Source of the DNA: Ciceribacter sp. T2.26MG-112.2
GTDB taxonomy: Bacteria; Pseudomonadota; Alphaproteobacteria; Rhizobiales; Rhizobiaceae
Assembly: GCF_900492205.1 (NCBI RefSeq)
Contig: NZ_UEYQ01000005.1
Location: forward strand, 124,001 to 188,000
Reading direction: 5' to 3'
Length of the DNA: 64,000 nt
Shown in pieces: positions 42,301-48,938 of this stretch; within the stretch, counting starts at the first letter, position 1; each line of letters begins with the position of its first letter. Position numbers and translations under genes: made by a program. Below the pieces are notes generated by a model that saw only the letters and a program-made list of their open reading frames with translations, was not told the origin of the DNA and did not search any database.

Positions 42301-42782
42301 GCTGGAGCGGTTCGCTCGACATTCGCGATTTCCGGGTCGAGAACGAAGAACGGCTGCAGTCGATCGTCTCGACGCCCACCGGTGCCGACGGCCGCAGCCT
42401 CAATACTGCGGTGAAGAAAGACATCGACGTCAGCTCCGCACGCTTCCAGCGGGCCTTCGCGCGGCTTGTCTACAGCGACGGATCGCTTCGGGTCGACAAT
42501 GGCGTGGTGCGTGGCGAGCAGATCGGCGCGACGTTCCAGGGCGGGGTGCGCGACACGCGCGGCCAGATAGACCTGACCGGCACCTTCATGCCTGCCTACG
42601 GCCTCAATCGGCTTTTCGGCGAACTGCCGTTGATCGGCATCCTGCTCGGCAACGGCCGTGACAGAGGCCTGCTCGGGATCACTTTCAAGCTGACAGGTGC
42701 GACCGAGCAGCCTAAACTGGTCGTCAATCCGCTGTCGATCATCGCGCCCGGCGTGTTCCGCCAGATCTTCGAATTCCGCTGA
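39372..42782 (+). CDS. AsmA/YhdP-like large envelope protein (DUF3971)
   Basis: 1136 residues. A cytoplasmic N-terminus with basic residues precedes one membrane helix (YIVGIVGIVLLIGGGVFAVI, about 49-68). A very long periplasmic region of repeated short beta strands follows, with the AsmA-like C-terminal domain near residue 930-1130 (AARFINLYN-like segment, then LTGTFMPAYGLNRLFGELPLIGILL and KLTGATEQPKLVVNPLS). Such proteins bridge the envelope and are implicated in phospholipid transport to the outer membrane. The ATG at 39372 is used; the longer start is a TTG at 39282. It is divergent from bcp and monocistronic. Confidence 0.87.
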   Translation: MGEIRGEKVRFRRQDFVALHELPSSLVDDPLIVHCPPRSNLARRLLRYIVGIVGIVLLIGGGVFAVIESGTLDTALSNGARTVLNAAVAPGFRAEIGETAIRFSDSFQLAVEARNVAIVPEGGKSPLALTQSVNMVLDPIALLGGDFKVREIVTEGVALDARLLPAGPPIDLANLRIDSIPAFLDRAFVQLDQIQAFIAKGGLDRMRIGGLEVSTTGVSGRPLVIAVDDLAMERGADDSLSFFGAVSVNGQQTEISALTANTGGKAQSLTLRLADVRLTPFLLRRGATGNPRQGLDGSAEVSISAKRASEGQKPSVNMIAEIAGATIYSDGIGQELTRARLNFGYDFAKDTLELSSSQAEFGPMSLPLSGGLIDLDRLPGNTKAGKGFGIDLLVSEGRADVPSAGEAPFPFSLKAFGHYLLEEKELKFETFTVQTPSGTMDASLAVRFVGTGPEVRFDALIRNMKTAVVKQLWPYWIAEKPRRWVLANIFGGTITNGQISVFIPQDRLTVEPKPLRLDENELRVSFDIVDARMNVTGEIPPLRDTSAHFDLSGRKVVTSIRSATSYFPSGRMVTVEKGQLALEDIYHKPLMADIEIAVSGAADAVAELVSFKPIRALERAGFAVEDFSGKVSGVAKVRLGLISDQHPPDPVWEAHLDLADVDVTKPYSGRTISDLEGKLDVDPRAARLNAKAKIDGVPMDLEVTEPVEKTDPVARERVVRLRLDNEERRKFVPGLDDLVDGPITVELTRIDDERQAAVIDLTSASLTVPWIGWSKGQGIAAKASFEALEGETQTAIENFVLDGEGFGATGKLAVGKQGLVSADLSRMRLAPGDDYALAIRQNKGGYDVSVSGKSADVRSLIVALKSPGDGPGSGGDEKPLSVQVKGRLDRVVGFGDEVLSGVSILYGSRGGKTTALDVSGVTDSRQAVVAKMRRPGELSELSVTSSDAGALARFINLYNRMIGGLMNLKLSQAANGSWSGSLDIRDFRVENEERLQSIVSTPTGADGRSLNTAVKKDIDVSSARFQRAFARLVYSDGSLRVDNGVVRGEQIGATFQGGVRDTRGQIDLTGTFMPAYGLNRLFGELPLIGILLGNGRDRGLLGITFKLTGATEQPKLVVNPLSIIAPGVFRQIFEFR

Positions 42783-42814
42783 TCCGAGGCACGCCGTTCA
42801 GGCCAAAGTGTCGC

Positions 42815-43426
42815 TCAGAGGAACTCGGTGAGGGCTTCGCGCGACTGCAGGGTGAGGAACTCGATCGCCACGCCTTCGAGGAAGTGGCGGACCACGCGAC
42901 CACGCATGTTGCCGAGCTGGACGGCCGTGCCGATCGGGGGGCGGATGTCGATGTCGACAGCGGCCCCCGACAGCGACAGGTCCATCAGGCGACAGGGATA
43001 ACGGCGGCCGTCCTCGAGCTTGAGTTCGGTGCGGGTGACACGCGGCGTCAGGCGGTCGTGGCGGCGGTCTTCGGGAAGGCCAAGTTCGTGCTTGTTGGCG
43101 ATCCAGGTCAACTGCGCGGCCAGTTTTTCGCGCTTGCGGCCTGTGGCGTTGATCGACATGACGAAACCGCCCTCGACCAGCTTGATGACGGTTCCTTCGA
43201 CGCGGCCGAGATGATCGATATAGGCGATGACCCGTTCATTGGGCTGCGGGCACCCGGCACAGGCGAAGCGCACGTCGCCGGGCGACATGTCGACGACCTT
43301 GCAGACATACTCTTCGTAATTGGCCAGCATCAGCCGGCCTTGCAGGTTCACGGCTACGCGTTGGAACGCCCGCCGTTGAGCAGGAGAGACAAGACCGCCA
43401 TTCTGTGCCGCCTGAGAAGAATACAT
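42815..43426 (-). CDS. Tandem PilZ-domain protein
   Basis: 203 residues with two PilZ domains. The first has an RRAFQR pattern near residue 18 and then DMSPGDVRF. The second has RRHDRLTPR near residue 120, then DLSLSGAAVDI, closer to the c-di-GMP consensus (RxxxR and D-x-S-x-x-G). The first domain's DMSPGD lacks the usual spacing and may not bind the nucleotide. Such proteins couple cyclic-di-GMP to motility, exopolysaccharide or surface behaviour. The chain converges on the AsmA-like gene; the ATG at 43426 fits. Confidence 0.88.
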   Translation of the reverse strand: MYSSQAAQNGGLVSPAQRRAFQRVAVNLQGRLMLANYEEYVCKVVDMSPGDVRFACAGCPQPNERVIAYIDHLGRVEGTVIKLVEGGFVMSINATGRKREKLAAQLTWIANKHELGLPEDRRHDRLTPRVTRTELKLEDGRRYPCRLMDLSLSGAAVDIDIRPPIGTAVQLGNMRGRVVRHFLEGVAIEFLTLQSREALTEFL

Positions 43427-43589
43427 GGTGCGGTTTCTGAAATATTTCTCTACCGTTAAACAATTACCGGCAAGCCGTTAACATATCGTTTTGCGCGGCG
43501 CGCCGATCCTTGGTGTCCGCGCGATCATACTGTGGAATTAAGGTTAATTCTTTCTGAGTGTTGCGAGCTTCGTCCCGCTATGGCAAATG

Positions 43590-43697
43590 ACGGTCATCAA
43601 CTTCCCGAAGGATAGCCTTCGGCACCAATTTTCGGGTACAGGTTCGCTCCTGATTTACCCAACGAAGCCGTCCGCAAGCCCGGACGGCTTTTTTTTA
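43590..43697 (+). ncRNA. Candidate intergenic small RNA, three stem-loops ending in an intrinsic terminator
   Basis: Three consecutive hairpins lie on the plus strand. Hairpin 1 is CCGAAGG (43605-43611), loop ATAG, CCTTCGG (43616-43622). Hairpin 2 is a GGGT-CAGG/CCTG-ACCC stem spanning about 43634-43660. Hairpin 3 is AAGCCGTCCG (43665-43674), loop CAAGCC, CGGACGGCTT (43681-43690), then TTTTTT to 43696. An unpaired AU-containing stretch CACCAATTTTC lies between hairpins 1 and 2. Such a chain with a strong terminator and no upstream plus-strand gene is the usual form of a small RNA. The 5' end is estimated and I found no confident promoter. I could not assign it to a named rhizobial family. Confidence 0.6.
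43665..43697 (+). terminator. Terminator of the candidate small RNA
   Basis: 10-bp perfect stem, 6-base loop and a run of eight T (43689-43696, the first two being stem positions). It is the strongest intrinsic terminator in this part of the window and belongs to no protein gene. Confidence 0.88.
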
Positions 43698-43748
43698 TGG
43701 CGGCCGTCGTTTATGCCTCTTCGAGAAACTTGTGAAGGTGCGTGCCGC

Positions 43749-44513
43749 ATGGATGAATTTCCGCCGAGATCGCCTCGTGGCGAGGAGCCCCACGAAGGGC
43801 AAGATGGACCGCCGGCGCAACGCGTTCCGGTGTTCAACCTTCCCTCCGGCATTCTCATCGTCTTGGTCGGCCTCGGCGTCATCTATGCCGTGCAGTCGCT
43901 GCTGCTGCCCGGTGCCGCTGCCGAATGGCTCGCCGTCACCTTCGGCTTTTCTCCACTGCGCTATGTTCATCCGCTGTCGCAGCAGGGCTATGAGTGGTTC
44001 TGGACGCCGGTGACCTATTCCCTGCTACACGGGAGCATCGAGCATCTCGCCTTCAACGGATTGTGGCTTGCCGCCTTCGGCACCCCCGTTCTTCGGCGAA
44101 TCGGCAATCTGCGCTTCGTGATCTTCTGGATCACCTCGGCGGCCGCCGGCGCCCTGGTGCATGCCGGCTTCAACTGGGGCCAGCCGACGATCATGATCGG
44201 GGCCTCCGGCGTGGTGTCCGCCCTGATGGGAGCTGCCTGCCGATTTGCCTTCGGCACGTCCGGTCGCACGCTGCAGCATCATGTCGGCTATCAACCGCCG
44301 TTGCTGTCGATCGGCGCGGCGCTTTCCCTGCGCACCGTGCGGGTGTTCATCCTTGCATGGTTCGCCGGCAATTTGGCGATCGCGCTCGGCCTGCCGCTCT
44401 TTGGCGAACTGGCCGGCACGATTGCCTGGGATGCGCATATCGGCGGTTTCCTGTTCGGCTTCCTGCTCTTTGCCCCGTTCGATCCGACGCGGGCGCGCAA
44501 CCGATCCTTTTAG
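43749..44513 (+). CDS. Rhomboid-family intramembrane serine protease
   Basis: 254 residues with six or seven membrane helices. The catalytic dyad is visible: Ser in IGASGVVSALMGA and His in WDAHIGGFLFGF. The WFWTPVTYSLLHGSIEHLAFNGLWL block matches the H-x-x-x-N loop region. The N-terminal 30 residues are hydrophilic, Pro/Glu-rich and probably cytoplasmic. The ATG at 43749 was chosen; the longer frame would cross the terminator at 43665-43697. Substrates are unknown. A CBS-domain gene follows 114 bases later. Confidence 0.9.
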   Translation: MDEFPPRSPRGEEPHEGQDGPPAQRVPVFNLPSGILIVLVGLGVIYAVQSLLLPGAAAEWLAVTFGFSPLRYVHPLSQQGYEWFWTPVTYSLLHGSIEHLAFNGLWLAAFGTPVLRRIGNLRFVIFWITSAAAGALVHAGFNWGQPTIMIGASGVVSALMGAACRFAFGTSGRTLQHHVGYQPPLLSIGAALSLRTVRVFILAWFAGNLAIALGLPLFGELAGTIAWDAHIGGFLFGFLLFAPFDPTRARNRSF

Positions 44514-44627
44514 CTGCATTGCAGGTATATTGCATTCCGCTGAGATAACGGGCACCATTTTCTCCGTTGCGGCCGCGCAGAGGAATGCGGCTGCAGCCAT
44601 TGCGCAATGAATGCGAAGGAGGAGTGA

Positions 44628-45062
44628 ATGTCTGTGTCAGTCAGGAGCATACTGGACGTCAAGGGCCGGGACGTCGTGACCATCGGTCCGAATGTCACTC
44701 TCACCGAAGCTGCCCGGATACTCGACGAACACAAGATCGGTGCCGTCGTCGTCGTCGGCATGGAAAACCGGATCGTCGGCATCTTCACCGAACGCGATCT
44801 TGTGCGCTCGATCGGTCGCGCCGGCGCAAGCGCGCTGGACCAGCCGGTCTCCGCCATGATGACCGCCGACGTCTATCGCTGCCGGGACGACAGCACGGTC
44901 AACGAACTGATGGAAATCATGTCCAGCCGCAGGTTCCGCCACGTGCCCGTCGAGGACAATGGCAAGCTCTGCGGCATCATCTCGATCGGTGACGTGGTGA
45001 AATCGCGCATTCGCGAAGTCGAGATCGAGGCTGAGCAGATCAAGGCCTATATCGCCAGTTGA
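44628..45062 (+). CDS. Two-CBS-domain protein
   Basis: 144 residues made almost entirely of a tandem CBS pair: residues about 10-65 (TEAARILDEHKIGAVVVV, then GIFTERDLVRSI) and about 80-140 (NELMEIMSSRRFRHVPVED, then GIISIGDVVKSRI). The pair normally binds adenosine nucleotides. Stand-alone CBS pairs act as energy or redox sensors for other proteins; the partner here is unknown. GAAGGAGG lies six bases before the ATG. Confidence 0.93.
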   Translation: MSVSVRSILDVKGRDVVTIGPNVTLTEAARILDEHKIGAVVVVGMENRIVGIFTERDLVRSIGRAGASALDQPVSAMMTADVYRCRDDSTVNELMEIMSSRRFRHVPVEDNGKLCGIISIGDVVKSRIREVEIEAEQIKAYIAS

Positions 45063-45122
45063 GGGGATGACCGCTCGGTACCCACCTCAAGCCCGTTCCG
45101 CTGGCGCCGCACGGGAGGGGCG

Positions 45123-46082
45123 CTAGCGGGCGAAGGCCTCCTGCATGCGCTTCAACTCGCCGATACGGGCCTGTGCCTCCTCGTAGCCGCGATCGATCGC
45201 TTCCCCGGCCTTGTGGAATTCGGAAAGGCCGATCTCGTTGACGCGCGGGTGAAGCGCCAGGTCCGGCGGATCGCCGGCGAGGCGGGCGCGTGAAATGCGA
45301 TCCTGGATGATGTTGAAGGCCTGAACCATGACACTGGTCAGGCCGACTTTGTGATGGTCCTTCGGCGGCTCGGCCAGGCTGTCGGGCAGTTCGCTGGCGC
45401 GGTGCTTGACGACGGCGGAGCGGCCGAACACGTCATATTGCAGGTTGACCGCCATGACGAGTGGCTGCTCATAGGCGCGGCACACCGAGACCGGCACAGG
45501 ATTGACCAGCGCGCCGTCGATCAGCGTTCGATTGTTGCATTTGACCGGCTCAAAAATGCCGGGAAGCGCATAAGAGGCGCGCAGCGCAGTGATCAGGTTG
45601 CCGCCGTCGATCCACACTTCGTGGCCGCTGTTGAGTTCGGAGGCCACGGCGACGAAAGGCTTGGGCAGGTCCTCGATCATCAGGCCTTCCAGATGCTCCT
45701 GCATCCGTTTGGTGAGCCGCATGCCACCGAGCAGCCCGCCGCCGCCGATGGTCAGGTCGAGCAGCGAGGCGATCCGGCGCATGGTGAGCGAGCGCGCGAA
45801 GGTTTCCAGTTCGTCGAGCTTGCCGGCGAGGTAGCAGCCGCCGACCAGCGCGCCGATCGAAGTGCCGGCGATCATGCCGACCTCGATCTCGGCCTCGTCG
45901 AGCGCGCGCAGCACGCCGATATGCGCCCAGCCGCGCGCGGCGCCGCCGCCGAGCGCCAGGGCTATCTTTGTCTTCCTGGGCTTTTCGGGTTCTCTCACCA
46001 GCGGGATGGCGCCGGTTGGTCCATCACCCGCCGGCTGCAGTGAACGCGTCGCCGTACCGTTCCTCAAACTCCAGTTCAGCAT
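45123..46082 (-). CDS. Patatin-like phospholipase (RssA-type)
   Basis: 319 residues. The oxyanion-hole motif is GGGAARGWAHIGVL near residue 45, the nucleophile GTSIG near residue 74 and the Asp of the dyad in DGALVNPVP near residue 185. A patatin serine lipase of the cytoplasmic RssA/YchK type is most likely. The N-terminal 35 residues are variable. GAGGGTG precedes the ATG. It is flanked by the CBS gene (convergent) and hisI (same strand), with about 100 bases to hisI, so an operon with hisI-folE is possible. Confidence 0.9.
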   Translation of the reverse strand: MLNWSLRNGTATRSLQPAGDGPTGAIPLVREPEKPRKTKIALALGGGAARGWAHIGVLRALDEAEIEVGMIAGTSIGALVGGCYLAGKLDELETFARSLTMRRIASLLDLTIGGGGLLGGMRLTKRMQEHLEGLMIEDLPKPFVAVASELNSGHEVWIDGGNLITALRASYALPGIFEPVKCNNRTLIDGALVNPVPVSVCRAYEQPLVMAVNLQYDVFGRSAVVKHRASELPDSLAEPPKDHHKVGLTSVMVQAFNIIQDRISRARLAGDPPDLALHPRVNEIGLSEFHKAGEAIDRGYEEAQARIGELKRMQEAFAR

Positions 46083-46184
46083 CTGCGCACACCCTCATGG
46101 CTGAACAACTCCAGTACACTATTAGCGCACCGGATACTTACCATTTCGTTTCGTGGACAGGCTGCCGTGTCCGATTCCGGTCCA

Positions 46185-46646
46185 TCAGGCCTTGTCAGGT
46201 TCGCCGTAGACCGCGCCAGGATCGAAATGACGATGATTGTCGGTGATTTCAAGGCGCGCAGCGCCGTCTGCGAGCGTGACGCTACGATAGAAGCAGGATC
46301 GCCGGCCGGTATGGCAGGTGGCATCATGGCCCGCGACCTCGACCTTCAGCCAGACGGCATCCTGATCGCAGTCGGTGCGCATTTCCCGGACCGTCTGCAG
46401 GTTGCCGGAGCTTTCGCCCTTCTTCCATATCTTGTCGCGCGAGCGGCTGTAATAGTGGGCGATGCCGGTTTCGAGCGTCAAGGAGAGGGCCTCGGCGTTC
46501 ATGTGCGCAACCATCAGCAGTTCGCCATCGCGCGCATCGGTCACGACGGCGGTCAGCAGGCCGTTGGCATCGAACTTGGGCGTAAAGCGACCATCTTCCT
46601 CAAGCGCATGCTTGTCGGCGGGCGGCGGATCGAAGGAGACAGCCAT
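46185..46646 (-). CDS. hisI: Phosphoribosyl-AMP cyclohydrolase
   Basis: The 153-residue single-domain HisI opens the adenine ring of PR-AMP in step 3 of histidine synthesis. Signatures are [49 protein letters not shown] with the W-x-K-G-E-S-S-G-N segment, and the Zn/Mg-binding DCDQD, then CHTGRRSCF. The ATG at 46646 has GAGGACC upstream. It lies 26 bases after folE; the two cyclohydrolases act on related purine rings. Confidence 0.96.
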   Translation of the reverse strand: MAVSFDPPPADKHALEEDGRFTPKFDANGLLTAVVTDARDGELLMVAHMNAEALSLTLETGIAHYYSRSRDKIWKKGESSGNLQTVREMRTDCDQDAVWLKVEVAGHDATCHTGRRSCFYRSVTLADGAARLEITDNHRHFDPGAVYGEPDKA

Positions 46647-46672
46647 TGATGGGTCCTCAAGAGGAAAAGCGG

Positions 46673-47278
46673 TCAACGGCCCCGCACCATCGACATGAAC
46701 CGCGCCTGTTCGGCGGCATTGTCCTTGAAGACGCCGGTGAAGGTGGTGGTGAGTGTGGTGGAGCCGGATTTCTGCACGCCGCGCATGGCCATGCACATGT
46801 GCTCGGCCTCGATGAAGACGGCAACGCCCCGCGGCTTGAGGGTTTCGTCGATCGCTGCGGAAATCTGGGCGGTCATGGCTTCCTGGGTCTGCAGGCGCCG
46901 ACCGAACACTTCCACGACGCGGGCGATCTTGGAGAGCCCGAGAACGCGGCCGTCGGGAAGGTAGGCCACGTGCGCCTTGCCGATCACCGGCAGCATGTGA
47001 TGCTCGCAATGCGAAAAGAACGGTATGTCACGCACGACGACGATGTCGTCATAGCCGGCAACCTCCTCGAAGGTCGTGCCGAGCACGTCCTCGATATCGG
47101 CATCATAGCCGGCGAAAAGCTCGCGATAGGCATTGGCGACGCGCTTCGGCGTGTCGAGCAGGCCCTCGCGTGCCGGATCGTCGCCGGCCCAGCGCAGCAG
47201 AACACGCACGGCGTTTTCCGCCTCTTCGCGGCTCGGGCGCTTTGCGTTCGGGGCGAGTTTGTTGACGATGGCATCCAT
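46673..47278 (-). CDS. folE: GTP cyclohydrolase I
   Basis: 201 residues from the ATG at 47278; in-frame ATGs at 47284 and 47356 give 203 or 227. It converts GTP to 7,8-dihydroneopterin triphosphate, the first step of folate synthesis. Zinc ligands are in SHCEHHMLP and in the C of [34 protein letters not shown] and [12 protein letters not shown] are family blocks. Rhizobial homologues commonly begin MDAIV, which favours 47278. folE is divergent from the Fe-S scaffold gene and precedes hisI. Confidence 0.95.
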   Translation of the reverse strand: MDAIVNKLAPNAKRPSREEAENAVRVLLRWAGDDPAREGLLDTPKRVANAYRELFAGYDADIEDVLGTTFEEVAGYDDIVVVRDIPFFSHCEHHMLPVIGKAHVAYLPDGRVLGLSKIARVVEVFGRRLQTQEAMTAQISAAIDETLKPRGVAVFIEAEHMCMAMRGVQKSGSTTLTTTFTGVFKDNAAEQARFMSMVRGR

Positions 47279-47556
47279 GCCCATGGTCTCCCGGTCCTTG
47301 AGGTTCCGGACCGCCTGTTTCGACTTTTCCGCCTGTAAATGCGTAACTCGGCTCATCTTGGCAAGTCCGTTCTTCCGATTCTCGCTCCGGCGCGGTCAAT
47401 TGCGCTTGATTTGTTTGGACCGAGTTCTGACCTTACATATAATAGCGACTTGGGAAGTGTGAAGGAACACGGGCGCAACAGAGTGTCGCGCATGTGACGA
47501 CAATCCACTGCGCACCCAACGACGTATAGACGTTTCAGGAAAGTGCCAGGCCGACC

Positions 47557-48006
47557 ATGGACGACATCTACAATTCCAGGATCCTCGAATTTGCCGGCAA
47601 TATCGAGCGGGGCGGCAAGCTCGCCGACGCCGATGCCAGTGCGGAAAAGCACTCGAAACTGTGCGGTTCGCGGGTCAAGGTCTATGTGAAGATGTCTGAC
47701 GGTGTGGTCAGCGATTTTTCCCACGAGGTGAAGGCCTGCGCGCTCGGGCAGGCATCGTCGTCGATCATGGCGCGCCATGTCGTCGGCGCGACGCCCGCCG
47801 AAATCCGCCAGGCGCGGCAGGACATGCTGGCCATGCTGAAGGAGGGCGGCGAGGGGCCTTCCGGCCGTTTCGAGGACATGCGCTTTCTCAAACCCGTCAA
47901 GGACTACAAGGCCCGCCACGCCTCCACCATGCTGACCTTCGAGGCGGTGGTCGATTGTCTCGACCAGATCGATGCGAAGGGCGCGGCCGTCGCCGTGGCC
48001 GGCTGA
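47557..48006 (+). CDS. Iron-sulfur cluster assembly scaffold, IscU/SufU-like
   Basis: 149 residues. The IscU/NifU N-terminal-like fold is seen in YNSRILEFAGNI, then a first Cys in HSKLCGSRV (C36) and the second in VKACALGQASSSIMARHVVG. A His and a Cys further on (KARHAST, and VDCLDQ) could complete metal binding. Unlike IscU it lacks the LPPVK recognition motif, so it may use a different chaperone path. yidD begins one base after the stop. The folE side is divergent with a 278-base gap. Confidence 0.85.
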   Translation: MDDIYNSRILEFAGNIERGGKLADADASAEKHSKLCGSRVKVYVKMSDGVVSDFSHEVKACALGQASSSIMARHVVGATPAEIRQARQDMLAMLKEGGEGPSGRFEDMRFLKPVKDYKARHASTMLTFEAVVDCLDQIDAKGAAVAVAG

Positions 48007-48007
48007 G

Positions 48008-48391
48008 ATGTGCAACTCTCCCGGTTGCGGGCATCCCGGCCAGAAACCGGGTAGTCCAGGCCGTTCCCGCAACTGGTCGGGACCGTTTCGGAAGACACCC
48101 GACCGGCTGCTTGGCATGGGCCTGATCCGTCTTTACCAACTGACCCTGTCGAGCATCGTCGGAAGTTCGTGCCGACACATGCCGACCTGTTCCGAATACG
48201 GCTACGAGGCGATCGCCCGCCATGGCCTTTGGTCGGGTGGCTGGCTCACGCTGTTTCGCGTCGGACGTTGCGGCCCGGGCGGCACCTGGGGTTTCGATCC
48301 GGTGCCGGAGACGCTGCCTGGCGATGTGCGCTGGTGGGCGCCCTGGTCCTTTTGGCGCGTGGGGCGCAAACAGGGCGAAAAGGAGCGCTGA
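48008..48391 (+). CDS. yidD: Membrane protein insertion efficiency factor YidD
   Basis: 127 residues. The YidD core is LIRLYQLTLSSIVGSSCRHMPTCSEYGYEAIARHGL, with the invariant Cys residues in SSCRHMPTCSEY and the GCG/GFDPVP-like end. The family helps YidC and Sec insert membrane proteins. The N-terminal 30 residues (GCGHPGQKPGSPG...) are an alphaproteobacterial extension. It is nearly contiguous with the scaffold gene and five bases from the DUF2267 gene, not near rnpA as in E. coli. Confidence 0.92.
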   Translation: MCNSPGCGHPGQKPGSPGRSRNWSGPFRKTPDRLLGMGLIRLYQLTLSSIVGSSCRHMPTCSEYGYEAIARHGLWSGGWLTLFRVGRCGPGGTWGFDPVPETLPGDVRWWAPWSFWRVGRKQGEKER

Positions 48392-48396
48392 TCCTC

Positions 48397-48816
48397 ATGC
48401 CCATGCCGATGGAATACAGGCAGGCGTCGCGGGATTTCGACAGGTTCATGGAGGACCTGCGCGACACCTCGATGCTCGCGACCACGCATCAGGCCTATAC
48501 GATGCTTCAGGGCGTGCTGCAGGTCTTCCGCAGACGCCTGACCGTGCAGCAGGCGCTTCGCTTCGCCGATGTCCTGCCGCCCGTGCTGCGGGCGATCTTC
48601 GTCAGCGACTGGAACGTGGAGGAGCCCCCGAGGGCGTTTGCATCGGCTGCGGAGATGAATATCGAGGCACGGGAACTGCGCCCGGACCACAATTTCTCCA
48701 CCGAAACTGCCATCGCCGATGTGGCATCCGCGCTTCGACGCCATGTCGATGCCGCGGCGTTCGAGCGCATGCTTGGCCAGTTGCCGCCGGCGGCACGGGC
48801 CTTCTGGACGCCGTGA
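48397..48816 (+). CDS. DUF2267 protein
   Basis: 139 residues matching DUF2267: FDRFMEDLRDTSMLATTHQAYTMLQGVLQVFRRRLTVQQALRFADVLPPVLRAIFVSDW, with a second, degenerate repeat at the C-terminus (ATSALRRHVDAAAF-like). The family is widespread with no known function, sometimes described as stress-associated. Alternative ATGs lie at 48403 and 48409; the first is used. AAAGGAG lies about 12 bases ahead of it. Confidence 0.85.
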   Translation: MPMPMEYRQASRDFDRFMEDLRDTSMLATTHQAYTMLQGVLQVFRRRLTVQQALRFADVLPPVLRAIFVSDWNVEEPPRAFASAAEMNIEARELRPDHNFSTETAIADVASALRRHVDAAAFERMLGQLPPAARAFWTP

Positions 48817-48842
48817 TCGCCCAACATAATCTTTACTCACGC

Positions 48843-48897
48843 CCGGTTTGGCATTATCAACCGGCCCGTTGATGGTCGGCCAAGCCGGCCTTTTTTT
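48843..48897 (+). terminator. Two-hairpin terminator/attenuator element before thrS
   Basis: Hairpin 1: CCGGTT (48843-48848) with AACCGG (48859-48864). Hairpin 2: GGTCGGC (48874-48880), loop CAA, GCCGGCC (48884-48890, one G-T pair), then TTTTTTT (48891-48897). CCGGC (48861-48865) could instead pair with GCCGG (48884-48888), which would break the terminator. It may simply end the DUF2267 transcript, or regulate thrS if the thrS promoter is upstream. Confidence 0.6.
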
Positions 48898-48938
48898 ACC
48901 ACCCGCATTGGTTGGCGGGACTGGATAAGGAGCAAACC

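Larger units (their letters stand above)
43427..43748. other. 322-base divergent interval between PilZ and rhomboid genes
   Basis: No plausible protein gene is present. The left half is AT-richer and probably holds the PilZ promoter. The right half holds the candidate small RNA at 43590-43697, whose terminator lies 52 bases before the rhomboid ATG. A plus-strand frame through this interval from 43587 extends the rhomboid frame but reads through the hairpins. Confidence 0.7.

Noticed and set aside
43634-43660. tRNA T-arm like GGTTCGCTCC inside the candidate small RNA
   Set aside because: The loop is six bases with no GTTCRA pattern, and there are no acceptor or anticodon arms.
46097-46246. 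Short plus-strand ORF (MAEQLQYT...) between patatin and hisI
   Set aside because: It overlaps the hisI end antisense, has no ribosome-binding site, and loses sensible composition after about 30 codons.
48901-48938. Threonine-rich leader peptide for thrS attenuation
   Set aside because: No short frame with Thr codons and a ribosome-binding site precedes the terminator-like element.
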